64,000 bases of DNA from PBB1 sp965229345 (GTDB lineage: Bacteria; Pseudomonadota; Gammaproteobacteria; Burkholderiales; Burkholderiaceae_C). Position numbers and translations under genes: made by a program. Numbering within the stretch: the stretch's first letter is position 1; each line of letters opens with the position of its first letter. The DNA is taken from NCBI GenBank assembly GCA_965229345.1, contig OZ245872.1:62001-126000 (forward strand), written 5' to 3'. The notes beneath the pieces were generated by a model, which ran no database searches, was not told where the DNA came from, and saw only the letters and a program-made list of their open reading frames with translations. Shown here piece by piece: positions 50,529 through 59,043 of the stretch.

Positions 50529-51695
50529 CTACGAAGCCGCATGCATGCCGCGCCGGCTTGGCGACACTGACGCAGGGATGGGTGAGCGTTCTGGCCACGA
50601 GCGGGTCAGCAGCATCGAGAACAGCACCAGCAGCGCGGCCGCGCCGCCTGTGTGCGACACGGCAGCCAGCAAGGGCCAATCGAACAGCACATTGCCCAGG
50701 CCGCTGGCCACCTGCCATGCGATCGCGCCAGCCAGTGCCATCACCCAGCGGCGCAACGGAGCCACGCCGGTGGCCCAAAACCGCCAGATCAGCACACCGA
50801 TGGCCAGCACCAGGATCGCTGCTCCGATCCGATGGACCATGTGGATCGCCGTCAGTGCCGCAAAAGGCAGATAGCCGCCGTCCTTGCCGGCACCGAGCTC
50901 GCGCAGCACGGTGAACCCGTGATCGAAATCCATGGGTGGCCACCAGCTGCCCTGGCAGGTCGGGAACTCGGCGCAGGCGAGCACCGCGTAGTTGGTGCTG
51001 ACCCAGCCGCCCAGCGCCGTCTGCACGACGACCAGCCCCAGCACTGCCACGGCCCCACGCCGCAGCGCCGGTGACAGGACCAGCGTCGAGCGCAGCGGCA
51101 GCTGGCTCTGGATCGCCAGCAACGCGAGCAGGCCCAGCCCACCGAGCAAATGGAGGGTGACGATCGCAGGATAGAGCTTCATCGTCACCGTCAACGCCCC
51201 GAAGGCACCTTGGCCGCACACCCACAACCAGGTCACGGTCGGCCACCACGGCGACACGGCCGTCGTGGCCCTCGACCGCTGCCTGCGCGCCTCGAGCCAT
51301 GCGGTGACGGCCAGCACGGTGATCAGCGCGCCGACACCCGTGGCGAGGTAGCGGTGCAGCATCTCGATCCAGGCCTTGCCGTGGGTCACGGGGCCGGTCG
51401 GCATCGCGCTTTGCGCCGCCCCGATGGACTCACGGGCACCCAGCGGGCTCGCGCTGCCATAGCAGCCAGGCCAGTCTGGACAACCCAGCCCCGAGTCGCT
51501 GAGGCGGGTAAACGCCCCGAACAGCACCAGATCGAAGGTGAGAAACAAGGTGAGCAAGGTCAGCGCTCGGCGGCGCGCGGCGGGCTCGCTGTGGCGGTGG
51601 CGCCAGATCACCCAGATCAGTGGCACCAGGGCCACAGTGGCGCCGATCAGCGCCACGGCCGCCAAGGGCCCCAGGTCGTAGGCAGGAACGTTCAT
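50529..51695 (-). CDS. ctaA: Heme A synthase
   Basis: A 388-residue membrane enzyme (COX15/CtaA) that oxidises haem O to haem A. Eight helices form two four-helix halves, each with paired histidines: the first half has EMLHRYLATGVG and TLHLLGGLG, the second has MVHRIGAAILV and VSHTGGAAALL. FGAFTRLSDSGLGCPDWPGCYG carries the conserved cysteine pair in the first periplasmic loop, and a second pair lies in CAEFPTCQG. It is followed closely by ctaB. Confidence 0.95.
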   Translation of the reverse strand: MNVPAYDLGPLAAVALIGATVALVPLIWVIWRHRHSEPAARRRALTLLTLFLTFDLVLFGAFTRLSDSGLGCPDWPGCYGSASPLGARESIGAAQSAMPTGPVTHGKAWIEMLHRYLATGVGALITVLAVTAWLEARRQRSRATTAVSPWWPTVTWLWVCGQGAFGALTVTMKLYPAIVTLHLLGGLGLLALLAIQSQLPLRSTLVLSPALRRGAVAVLGLVVVQTALGGWVSTNYAVLACAEFPTCQGSWWPPMDFDHGFTVLRELGAGKDGGYLPFAALTAIHMVHRIGAAILVLAIGVLIWRFWATGVAPLRRWVMALAGAIAWQVASGLGNVLFDWPLLAAVSHTGGAAALLVLFSMLLTRSWPERSPIPASVSPSRRGMHAAS

Positions 51696-51727
51696 GACGC
51701 AGTGTCAGACCAGCGATGAGCAGGCGC

Positions 51728-52441
51728 TCATCGGCCCGGCTGATCCCAGGATGCCGAGGCGCGCAGCAAGCGCTCGAGATCGCGCTTGAGCTTGGCTGGA
51801 TCGGGATCGGGAGGCGTGCGCATCATCCACTGCCCCATCGGATCCACCAGGTACAGGTGCTCGTCGAGCTGACGACCTGCGGCAGGGCTGAGCCATTTCG
51901 ACAGTTCGGCTGCGGGCACGCGCAGCACCGTGGCCGGCTGCGCCCCGCCGATGGCCTTCAGCAGCGCCGGGGTGGGTGTCGCGTCGTCCGTGATCAACCA
52001 GATCTTGTCGACGCGGCCTTTCTCCTTGCCCAAGGTCTCGACCAGCTGGCGTTGCAGCACGAGGTGCGATTCGCAACGCGCGTCGCAGGCACCGCCCGCC
52101 GTGACGACCACCAGCCACTGGCCGCGCAGTCCGGCGGCAGAGATGGGCTGTCCCGCGAGGTCGCTCAGCGGCAACGCGGCCGGTATTTCGCGCGGGGGCG
52201 TCACGAATTCGCTGTAGTTGGTCCGGCCCTCCGGACGGATCACGAAATAGGTGAAGTACGAGGCAATGACCGGCGCAGCGCACACGCCGAGCACCAGCAG
52301 CATCTTCAGACGACCGGACGCCGTGCGGCGCTGCGACAAGTCGGGTGTCGGCATCGTGTGCACCGTGAAACTCAACGGTGTCACCAGATCGGCATCAGCG
52401 CCGGGAACGGAGGCGGGGCCGGACGAGTTGGAACCAGACAT
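51728..52441 (-). CDS. Cytochrome oxidase cluster membrane protein, thioredoxin-like
   Basis: A 237-residue protein with one N-terminal membrane helix (LKMLLVLGVCAAPVIASYFTY) and a soluble domain of thioredoxin-like character: WLVVVTAGGACDARCESHLVL holds a Cys-x3-Cys at about the place where Sco has its copper site. Homologues sit between SURF1 and ctaA in other Burkholderiales oxidase clusters, so a redox or copper assembly function is likely. The start at ATG 52441 overlaps SURF1 by 47 bases; an ATG at 52354 would avoid overlap and still leave the helix intact. Confidence 0.72.
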   Translation of the reverse strand: MSGSNSSGPASVPGADADLVTPLSFTVHTMPTPDLSQRRTASGRLKMLLVLGVCAAPVIASYFTYFVIRPEGRTNYSEFVTPPREIPAALPLSDLAGQPISAAGLRGQWLVVVTAGGACDARCESHLVLQRQLVETLGKEKGRVDKIWLITDDATPTPALLKAIGGAQPATVLRVPAAELSKWLSPAAGRQLDEHLYLVDPMGQWMMRTPPDPDPAKLKRDLERLLRASASWDQPGR

Positions 52442-53147
52442 ACAAACCTGTCATCAAGGCGCAAAGCGCAAACCACTGGAACGCATAACCGTAATGCCGC
52501 TGGATGCCGAGGTCCGGCCGGGGCCATTGCCGCAACAAGCCGTCCTGCGGCGCACCCTCGGCGTCCTGGACGATGGAGAGCGGCTTGAGCGGCAGCGAGA
52601 ACTCCTGCGCGAAGTCCGCGAGGTCGAGATTTTGACGGATCGGGCCCGACGCGGCGCCCGCAAAGTCATACAGCCTGCCCGGCGGCGGGGCAATCTGGCC
52701 GATGACCGTCACTTCGCCGGGATCGTCGGCGAGGTGGGGGACCTTGGTGCGGTCGAGCAGATCGCGCGGTGCCCAGCCGCGCTGCACCAGCACGACACCC
52801 GGCACCTCGCTGAGTCGCAACGGCGTGACAACGAAGAACCCCTGCCGGGCGTCCATCTGCCGGTTGTCGAGGAACACCGTGGCCGCCGAGATCCAGTGTC
52901 CCCGAACGACCGTGCGCCGGTAGTGCTGCTCGGCCACGGCCTCGGCCGTGTCGGCCAGCATCGCCGCGGGCACGGCAGGCAGTTGCACGCGGGTATCGAG
53001 CGCCTGCTGCAGAGCCTCTTTCTGGGCCGCGCGATCGAGCTGCCACACACCCAGGCGTGCGGTGCCTGCAGCTCCGGCGATGGCCGCGAGCAGCACGATG
53101 ACCGCGCGACGGCGGGATCGGACCCGCGGGGGAGGGATCGTCGTCAT
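52395..53147 (-). CDS. SURF1 family cytochrome oxidase assembly protein
   Basis: A 250-residue SURF1/Shy1 protein, anchored by helices at both ends (VIVLLAAIAGAAGTARLGVW; QWFALCALMTGLYVWFQLV), with a periplasmic domain between. Landmarks are GVWQLDRAAQKEAL, the middle VFLDNRQMDARQGFFVVTPL, VLVQRGWAPRD and the C-terminal HYGYAFQWFALC. SURF1 delivers or stabilises haem A in subunit I. The ATG at 53147 is chosen; an upstream GTG adds eight residues without support. It is the first gene of the minus-strand haem/assembly run and is divergent from the DUF2909 gene. Confidence 0.92.
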   Translation of the reverse strand: MTTIPPPRVRSRRRAVIVLLAAIAGAAGTARLGVWQLDRAAQKEALQQALDTRVQLPAVPAAMLADTAEAVAEQHYRRTVVRGHWISAATVFLDNRQMDARQGFFVVTPLRLSEVPGVVLVQRGWAPRDLLDRTKVPHLADDPGEVTVIGQIAPPPGRLYDFAGAASGPIRQNLDLADFAQEFSLPLKPLSIVQDAEGAPQDGLLRQWPRPDLGIQRHYGYAFQWFALCALMTGLYVWFQLVRPRLRSRR

Positions 53148-53198
53148 TGGTGTTGTTGCCCCCCCCGCCACGGGAAGCCGCGCGGATAATCAACTCGC

Positions 53199-53417
53199 AT
53201 GAAGTACCTCATCGGCATTGCCTTCGTCAGCATCATTGGTGCGTTGGTCTACGCGGGCGTGTCGATGGTTCAGGATGGGCGCGACGGCAAACCGAAATCC
53301 GGCTCGATGATGCGCGCCCTTGCGCTGCGCGTGGGGCTGTCGGTGTTGCTGTTCCTGTGTCTGATCGGCAGCTACCTGATGGGCTGGATTCAACCGACCG
53401 GCATACCGCACGGCTGA
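53199..53417 (+). CDS. Twin-transmembrane DUF2909 protein
   Basis: A 72-residue protein with two membrane helices (YLIGIAFVSIIGALVYAGVS and LSVLLFLCLIGSYLMGWI) joined by a basic loop (QDGRDGKPKSGSMMRALALR). This is the DUF2909 pattern that regularly accompanies cytochrome oxidase clusters in this group; its exact role is unknown. It faces ctaE across a strong terminator and is divergent from SURF1. Confidence 0.85.
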   Translation: MKYLIGIAFVSIIGALVYAGVSMVQDGRDGKPKSGSMMRALALRVGLSVLLFLCLIGSYLMGWIQPTGIPHG

Positions 53418-53445
53418 AACCAGCAGGGACCGGCGTCACCGCGCA

Positions 53446-53482
53446 CAACAAAAAAGCCGCTGACTGCGGCTTTTTTGTTGTC
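53446..53482. terminator. Bidirectional rho-independent terminator between DUF2909 gene and ctaE
   Basis: ACAACAAAAAAGCCGC pairs perfectly over 16 bases with its complement after a TGACT loop. The six A and six T bases give a terminator T tract on each strand. It ends both the plus-strand DUF2909 gene and the minus-strand oxidase operon. Confidence 0.92.
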
Positions 53483-53499
53483 GAGGCCAGCTCGGTCCC

Positions 53500-54396
53500 T
53501 CAGAGCCAGTACACCACCACGTACAGGCCCAGCCAGACCACGTCGACGAAGTGCCAGTACCAGGCCGCGCCCTCGAAGCCGAAATGGCGCTGCGGCGTAA
53601 AGTGGCCCTTCTGCAGTCGCAGCGTGATGAACAGCAGCATCAACGCACCGACAAACACGTGGAAACCGTGGAAGCCGGTCAGCATGAAGAAGGTGGAACC
53701 GTAGACGCCGCTGGTGAGCTTCAGGTTCAGCTCGGAATACGCATGGTGGTATTCGTAGGCCTGGACACCGATGAAGGTGAATCCGAGCAACAAGGTGATC
53801 CACATGAAAGCGATGGTCTTGGCACGGTGGCCAGCGATCAACGCGTGGTGGGCGATCGTCAGCGTCACACCCGAGGTCAGCAGCAATGCCGTGTTGATCG
53901 TTGGCAAAGGCCATGGGCCCATGGTGGTGAAGGGGTCCACCGTGCCGGCAGGAGATGCGGTGAAGCCGGCCTGCGCGCTGGGCCAGATGGCCTTGAAGTC
54001 GGGCCACAACACGGCGTTTTCCAAGCTGCCGAGATTGGGAACCGCATGCAGGCGTGCCCAGTAGAGCGCGCCAAAGAAGGCCCCGAAGAACATCACCTCG
54101 GAGAAGATGAACCAGCTCATGCTCCAGCGAAAGGAAACATCGATGCGGTCGCTGTACATCCCGCTTTCGCTTTCACCGATCGCCGCGCGGAACCAGCCCT
54201 GCAGCACGAAGGCCCAGGTCGCCAGACCCGCCAGCGTGACATAGCTGCCCCAGCTCACACCGTTGACCCACTGCCCCGCGCCGAAAATCACCAGGAACAA
54301 GCCCAGCGCCGTCAGCACCGGGAACCGGGAGGGCTCCGGAACGAAGTAGTAAGGCGCCGCACCGCGTGCACTGGCCGTAGGGGTCGCTGCCGACAT
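53500..54396 (-). CDS. ctaE: Cytochrome c oxidase subunit III
   Basis: A 298-residue seven-helix subunit of the aa3-type cytochrome c oxidase. Conserved features are PSRFPVLTALGLFLVIFGAG near the N-terminus, WSMSWFIFSEVMFFGAFFGA with the invariant glutamate, the mid-chain INTALLLTSGVTLTIAHHAL, and the end TGFHGFHVFVGALML with YWHFVDVVWLGLY. AGGAGAG precedes the ATG. It is the last gene of the ctaC-ctaD-ctaG operon and is followed by a strong terminator. Confidence 0.97.
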   Translation of the reverse strand: MSAATPTASARGAAPYYFVPEPSRFPVLTALGLFLVIFGAGQWVNGVSWGSYVTLAGLATWAFVLQGWFRAAIGESESGMYSDRIDVSFRWSMSWFIFSEVMFFGAFFGALYWARLHAVPNLGSLENAVLWPDFKAIWPSAQAGFTASPAGTVDPFTTMGPWPLPTINTALLLTSGVTLTIAHHALIAGHRAKTIAFMWITLLLGFTFIGVQAYEYHHAYSELNLKLTSGVYGSTFFMLTGFHGFHVFVGALMLLFITLRLQKGHFTPQRHFGFEGAAWYWHFVDVVWLGLYVVVYWL

Positions 54397-54475
54397 GATC
54401 TCTCCTGAATCCCGAGTTTCTACATTTTCATGGAGGCGTCGCAGCGGTCATCCGCTGGCGATCCTCCGCCAAATC

Positions 54476-54715
54476 TCAAGCGGCCACGCCGCTCTTCAAC
54501 ACCCAATTCACCAAGGTCGCCAGCAATGCGACCAACACCAGCGCGCCGATCACGCCGGCAATCACCACATGGACCGGGTTCAACTGGTTCACGTCTTTCT
54601 CAAGGTCTGCCGCCTTGCGAACACCGAAAAACGACCATGCCACGGCGCGCAAGGTCTGCAAAAACGACAGCTTGCGCCGTGAGGCGGCTTTCAAACTCGA
54701 ATCTGGCAGCGTCAT
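54476..54715 (-). CDS. DUF2970 small membrane protein
   Basis: A 79-residue protein with a basic N-terminus and the DUF2970 signature LQTLRAVAWSFFGVRK (about 19-34), then a C-terminal helix (VHVVIAGVIGALVLVALLAT). Function is unknown, but the gene is a standard resident of beta- and gammaproteobacterial oxidase operons. Its start overlaps the ctaG stop by four bases. Confidence 0.88.
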   Translation of the reverse strand: MTLPDSSLKAASRRKLSFLQTLRAVAWSFFGVRKAADLEKDVNQLNPVHVVIAGVIGALVLVALLATLVNWVLKSGVAA

Positions 54716-55341
54716 GACCGTCCGGCGGGAGCACCAACAAGCGCCGCCTGTGGGGCGGCCGGCACCTTGCCACCCACTTCAAAGAAGGTGTAGGACAAGG
54801 TGATGGTGGTCACGTCCTTCGGCAGCTTGGGCTCGATCACAAACACGACAGGCCATTGCTTGGTCTCGCCCGGCTTCATCGTGTATTCGTTGAAACAGAA
54901 GCACTGCAGCTTGTTGAAGTGCGCCATCGCCTGCATCGGCGCATAACTCGGGATGGCCTGTGCGGCCATGGTCCGGCTTTGCGTGTTGGTGAACTCGTAC
55001 ATCACCGTGGTCAGTTCACCCGGATGCACCTGAACGCTGCTGACCGCTGGTTTGAACTTCCAGATGCCACGCGAATTGGCATCGAACTCGACGGTGATGG
55101 TGCGGCTCTTGTCCACCTGAGAGTTCGATGCCGGCGACGAATTGCGACCCGACACCACCTTGTCCGAGAGCGTCAGCACATTGATGCCGAGTGCGGTGCA
55201 AACCGCTTTGTACAGCGGCACCAACGCATACCCGAAGCCGAACATCAGCGTGGTGACGACCACCAGCTTGCCGAACATCCGGACGTTGTCCTGCCGCAGC
55301 AGGTGGGCTGCGGACAGGCTGCGACGAGGCTGATCACCCAT
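54712..55341 (-). CDS. ctaG: Cytochrome c oxidase assembly protein CtaG (Cox11)
   Basis: A 209-residue copper chaperone that delivers CuB to oxidase subunit I. It has an N-terminal anchor (LVVVTTLMFGFGYALVPLY), a conserved cysteine in YKAVCTALGIN, and a periplasmic immunoglobulin-like domain with the copper motif CFCF in KLQCFCFNEYTMKPGE. The end ITLSYTFFEV is typical. It lies 3 bases after the 37-residue assembly protein gene and overlaps the DUF2970 gene. Confidence 0.95.
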   Translation of the reverse strand: MGDQPRRSLSAAHLLRQDNVRMFGKLVVVTTLMFGFGYALVPLYKAVCTALGINVLTLSDKVVSGRNSSPASNSQVDKSRTITVEFDANSRGIWKFKPAVSSVQVHPGELTTVMYEFTNTQSRTMAAQAIPSYAPMQAMAHFNKLQCFCFNEYTMKPGETKQWPVVFVIEPKLPKDVTTITLSYTFFEVGGKVPAAPQAALVGAPAGRS

Positions 55342-55344
55342 CGG

Positions 55345-55458
55345 TCAGAGGCCGAACAACGCGGCCTTGGCCATGAACCCGATGAAAAACACCACCGCGA
55401 CCGACGCGAGGATCAGCGCCAGCCGGAGGTTGTTCTTCTTTTGCTCGGGTGTGGTCAT
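55345..55458 (-). CDS. Cytochrome oxidase small assembly protein, 37 residues
   Basis: A very short frame between ctaD and ctaG: polar start MTTPEQKKNNLRLALI, one membrane helix (LASVAVVFFIGFMAKAALFG) and the end FGL. Proteins of this type are annotated as small oxidase assembly proteins in Burkholderiales clusters. Spacing is tight on both sides (13 bases after ctaD, 3 before ctaG), which supports a real gene. Confidence 0.8.
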   Translation of the reverse strand: MTTPEQKKNNLRLALILASVAVVFFIGFMAKAALFGL

Positions 55459-55471
55459 GACGCGGCTCGGA

Positions 55472-57103
55472 TCAAGCGATCACCTTGGTGGCCGAGGCAT
55501 TGAGCTTCGGAGGGGTTTCGAAGGTGTGGAACGGTGCGGGCGACGGCACTTCCCACTCCAGGCCTTCGGCACCTTCCCAAGGCTTGGCAGACGCGGGCTC
55601 ACCCTTGCCGCGCATCATCGGCAGCACGACGAAGAAGAAGAAGTACACCTGCATCAGGCCGAAGCCGAGCGCTCCGACCGATGCGATGGCATTGAAGTCG
55701 GCGAACTGCATGGGGTAGTCGGCGTAGCGGCGCGGCATGCCGGCCAGGCCCAGGAAGTGCATCGGGAAGAAGGTGACGTTGAAGAAGATCAGCGAACCCC
55801 AGAAGTGGATCTTGCCGCGCGTCTCGCTGTACATCACACCGGTCCACTTCGGACCCCAGTAGTAGACGCCGGCGAACATCGCGTAGAGCGAGCCCGCCAC
55901 CAACACGTAATGGAAGTGCGCCACCACGTAGTAGGTGTCCTGCATCTGGATGTCGACTGGCGCCACCGACAGGATCAGCCCGGTGAATCCACCCATCGTG
56001 AACACGAAGATGAAGCCGACCGCAAACAGCATCGGCGTCTCGAAGGTCATCGAACCACGCCACATCGTGGCGATCCAGTTGAAGATCTTCACGCCCGTGG
56101 GCACCGCGATCAGCATCGTCGCGTACATGAAGAACAGCTGACCCGTCACCGGCATGCCGGTGGTGAACATGTGGTGCGCCCACACCATGAACGACAGGAT
56201 CGCGATCGACGCCGTGGCGTAGACCATCGAGGTGTAGCCGAACAGGCGCTTGCGGGCGAAGGCCGGGATGATGGCGCTGATGATGCCGAAGGCCGGCAAG
56301 ATCATGATGTAGACCTCGGGGTGACCGAAGAACCAGAAGATGTGCTGGTACATCACCGGGTCACCGCCGCCAGCCGGGTTGAAGAAGCTGGTGCCAAAGT
56401 GGCGATCGGTCAGCGTCATCGTGATCGCACCGGCCAGCACAGGCATCACCGCGATCAGCAGGTAGGCGGTGATCAGCCAGGTCCAGCAGAACAGCGGCAT
56501 CTTCATCAGCGTCATGCCGGGTGCGCGCATGTTGAGGATGGTGACGACGATGTTGATCGAGCCCATGATCGAGCTCGCGCCGAGGATGTGCATCGCGAAG
56601 ATGCCGGCGTCCATCGACGGGCCCATCTGCAGCGTCAGCGGCGCGTACAGCGTCCAGCCAGCCGCAGGCGCACCACCCGGGAAAAAGAAGGAGCTCACCA
56701 GCGTGATCGCGGCCGGGATCATCAACCAGAAGCTGAGGTTGTTCATCCGGGCGAAGGCCATGTCGGGCGCGCCGATCTGCAGCGGAATCATCCAGTTCGC
56801 GAAGCCCACGAAGGCCGGCATGATGGCGCCGAACACCATGATCAGCCCATGCATCGTCGTCAGCTGATTGAACAGCTGCGGGTTGACGAACTGGAGGCCG
56901 GGCTGGAACAGCTCGGCGCGAATGATGAGCGCCAGGACACCGCCGACCATCAGCATCGTGAACGAGAACAACAGGTACATCGTGCCGATGTCCTTGTGGT
57001 TCGTCGCGTACAGCCAGCGCCGCCAGCCGTGGGGCGCACCGTGATCATGATCGTGGTCATGCGCGTGACCGTGGTCACCGTGGTGGTCAAGTACTGCACT
57101 CAT
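55472..57103 (-). CDS. ctaD: Cytochrome c oxidase subunit I
   Basis: A 543-residue catalytic subunit of the proton-pumping aa3 oxidase, holding haem a and the haem a3-CuB site. The first about 22 residues form a His/Asp-rich tract (HGHAHDHDHDHG) before WLYATNHKDIGTMYLLFS. TTMHGLIMVF has a haem a ligand. WFFGHPEVYIMILPAFG supplies a CuB histidine, the crosslinked tyrosine and the proton-channel glutamate. Further CuB histidines are in VWAHHMFTTG, and the haem ligands of helix X are in VAHFHYVLV. All residues for an A1-type enzyme are present. The His-rich tail is unusual in length and may bind metal. Confidence 0.97.
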   Translation of the reverse strand: MSAVLDHHGDHGHAHDHDHDHGAPHGWRRWLYATNHKDIGTMYLLFSFTMLMVGGVLALIIRAELFQPGLQFVNPQLFNQLTTMHGLIMVFGAIMPAFVGFANWMIPLQIGAPDMAFARMNNLSFWLMIPAAITLVSSFFFPGGAPAAGWTLYAPLTLQMGPSMDAGIFAMHILGASSIMGSINIVVTILNMRAPGMTLMKMPLFCWTWLITAYLLIAVMPVLAGAITMTLTDRHFGTSFFNPAGGGDPVMYQHIFWFFGHPEVYIMILPAFGIISAIIPAFARKRLFGYTSMVYATASIAILSFMVWAHHMFTTGMPVTGQLFFMYATMLIAVPTGVKIFNWIATMWRGSMTFETPMLFAVGFIFVFTMGGFTGLILSVAPVDIQMQDTYYVVAHFHYVLVAGSLYAMFAGVYYWGPKWTGVMYSETRGKIHFWGSLIFFNVTFFPMHFLGLAGMPRRYADYPMQFADFNAIASVGALGFGLMQVYFFFFVVLPMMRGKGEPASAKPWEGAEGLEWEVPSPAPFHTFETPPKLNASATKVIA

Positions 57104-57145
57104 GGGAGGTCCTTCTGAAACGGCTGATCGTGTGTCTGGAAACGA

Positions 57146-58321
57146 TTACTTGCGAGCAGCAACCACGTCGGCTGGCTGCACGGCTTGTCCGGTCTTGTTC
57201 GACCAGTTGTTCTTGGTGTAGGTGATCACGGCGGCGATCTCGGTATCGGAGAGTTGCTTCCACGCCGGCATCGCGCCATTGTTCTGACCGTTCAGCAGCA
57301 CAGCGATCTGCTTGGTCTTGTCTGCATCGAGCACCACGGCAGCGCCGTCGAGCGGCTTGATCGCGCCCGCGCCCTTGCCGTTGGCCTGGTGGCAGACCGC
57401 GCAGTTGCTGTTGTAGACCTTCTCACCCCGAGCGATCAGGTCCGCAGCCTCCCAAACCTTGCTCGGATCGTCGGCCTTCGCCGACATTTCAGCGCGCTGA
57501 CCTTCGACCCATTTGGTGTAATCGGCAGCCGACACCACCTTCACATGGATCGGCATGTAGGCGTGCTCCTTGCCGCACAGTTCCTGGCATTGGCCGTGGT
57601 AATCGCCGATCTTTTCAGCGCGGAACCAGGTGTCGCGCACGAAGCCGGGGATGGCATCTTGCTTGATCCCGAACGACGGGACGGCGAAAGCATGGATCAC
57701 GTCGTTGGCCGTGGTGATGATGCGGATCTTCTTGTCGACCGGCACCACCAGCGGGTGATCGACCTTCAGCAGATAGTCGTCGCCCGAGGGATTGCCCGAG
57801 TCAGACATCTGACGCTGCGCGGCGTCCAGCGTCGACACGAAACCGATGCCTGCGCCCTCACCATTCAGGTAGTCGTAACCCCACTTCCACTGCATGCCCG
57901 TGGCCTTGATCGTCAGATCGGCCGAACTGGTGTCCTTCATCGCGACCACCACCTTGGTGGCCGGCAAGGCCATGCCGATGACGATGATGAAAGGAACCAC
58001 TGTCCAGGCGATCTCGACTGCGGTGCTCTCGTGGAAGTTGGCCGACTTCGCGCCTTTCGATTTGCGGTGCACGAAGATCGAATAGAACATGATGCCGAAC
58101 ACCGCAACGAAGATGACCAGGCAGATCACCATCATCAGATAGTGCAGATAGCGCTGGTCTTCGGCAATCTTCGTCACAGCGGGGTGCAGATCGATCTGAT
58201 TGACCGCCGGGCCGCCCGGCAGGTCATTGGTGGCCGAAGCCAGTGTCGAGACCGCCCACAGGCTCGCGCCCAACACCGCGTGCGAGGCCTTCGTGGAAAT
58301 TGCTTTCATCGTGTTCATCAT
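57146..58321 (-). CDS. ctaC: Cytochrome c oxidase subunit II with fused cytochrome c domain
   Basis: A 391-residue caa3-like subunit II. A signal peptide and two membrane helices (YLHYLMMVICLVIFVAVFGI; VVPFIIVIGMALPATKVVV) precede the CuA domain, whose ligands are in HAFAVPSFGIKQDAIPG and GQCQELCGKEHAYMPI. A C-terminal class I cytochrome c domain follows (CAVCHQANGKGAG; methionine ligand in AMPAWKQL), so electrons can pass within one chain. Tandem ATGs at 58321/58318 are chosen over a longer form. It lies 14 bases after DUF2244. Confidence 0.95.
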   Translation of the reverse strand: MMNTMKAISTKASHAVLGASLWAVSTLASATNDLPGGPAVNQIDLHPAVTKIAEDQRYLHYLMMVICLVIFVAVFGIMFYSIFVHRKSKGAKSANFHESTAVEIAWTVVPFIIVIGMALPATKVVVAMKDTSSADLTIKATGMQWKWGYDYLNGEGAGIGFVSTLDAAQRQMSDSGNPSGDDYLLKVDHPLVVPVDKKIRIITTANDVIHAFAVPSFGIKQDAIPGFVRDTWFRAEKIGDYHGQCQELCGKEHAYMPIHVKVVSAADYTKWVEGQRAEMSAKADDPSKVWEAADLIARGEKVYNSNCAVCHQANGKGAGAIKPLDGAAVVLDADKTKQIAVLLNGQNNGAMPAWKQLSDTEIAAVITYTKNNWSNKTGQAVQPADVVAARK

Positions 58322-58335
58322 GACTGCTCGTGTTG

Positions 58336-58905
58336 TCAAAGCTCTGCCGGGGGCAAAGCACCTTGGGGGCGCAGCCGCGCCAGCCGAACCGCATGCCGCA
58401 ATTCATTGGCCAACTGCCGCCTCAATTCCGGGCGCACGAAGCGCCCCACTTCTATCCGCCGGCCCTGCCCGAAGACCTCGATCAGCGATTCATCTCCGGT
58501 CACCGGCTCGACACTGACCCATTCCGGCGCGAATTCAGCTGTCTCGACCGTGTTGCCCGAGGTGTGGGCGACCGTGAGCTTGCCCTTGCGCAAAGCGATG
58601 TTTTCCTGGTCAGCCGCGTGGCGCGAGTACATCAGCAATGCAGTGCCTACAGCGAGCAACTCCACCCAGGCGAACGCCATGATCACTGTGGCTCCCTGCC
58701 ACCAGAAATACGCCGCAATCGCCAGCGACAGGATGCACAGCGCGCCGAACATGGCGAACAGCTGTCGGGGGGCCATCGAGCAATTCCGCTTCAACAGCCA
58801 CTCGACCGACCACTCGCTACCGGCCGGGTCGCTTTCTCTGCCAAAGCGCCATGCCGCCGGCAGCGCGGACGCGACGGCAGTGTGACCATAGGAGCAGGTG
58901 GACAT
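58336..58905 (-). CDS. DUF2244 membrane protein
   Basis: A 189-residue protein whose core (about 36-180) is a DUF2244 domain: WLLKRNCSMAPRQLFAMFGA, a pair of membrane helices (LCILSLAIAAYFWWQGATVI, MAFAWVELLAVGTALLMY), then a soluble part with WVSVEP and GRRIEVGRFVRPELRRQLA. Such proteins are common at the head of oxidase operons; their role is unknown. ATG 58905 is chosen because it is nearest the domain, but an in-frame ATG at 58983 lies just after a likely promoter and may be the true start. Confidence 0.75.
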   Translation of the reverse strand: MSTCSYGHTAVASALPAAWRFGRESDPAGSEWSVEWLLKRNCSMAPRQLFAMFGALCILSLAIAAYFWWQGATVIMAFAWVELLAVGTALLMYSRHAADQENIALRKGKLTVAHTSGNTVETAEFAPEWVSVEPVTGDESLIEVFGQGRRIEVGRFVRPELRRQLANELRHAVRLARLRPQGALPPAEL

Positions 58906-59015
58906 CTCGAAGTGACGGCTGAGTGACTTGGACAAGACAAGGTCGGCAGGGATCGCAATGCCCCTGACCATCGCTGCGTGCATGCAGCGTGCCTTGCCTT
59001 TTTTGATGCTGCGAG

Positions 59016-59043
59016 TTTATACGACCACAGGGCCCGCACTCAA
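59016..59043 (-). promoter_or_regulatory. Predicted promoter of the cytochrome oxidase operon
   Basis: On the minus strand, TTGAGT (59043-59038) and TATAAA (59021-59016) are separated by 16 bases, a plausible sigma-70 promoter. It lies at the very end of the upstream methyltransferase gene and would start RNA near 59009, giving a message that begins with DUF2244 and runs through ctaE. Confidence 0.5.

Noticed and set aside
54789..54797. TGTAGGACA inside ctaG
   Set aside because: It lies in coding sequence, has no palindromic flanks and encodes conserved residues of CtaG, so it is taken as a chance match to the intergenic motif.
55367..57118. 583-codon plus-strand frame opposite ctaD
   Set aside because: Composition is dominated by His, Arg, Asp and Gln without any domain; ctaD on the minus strand is certain.
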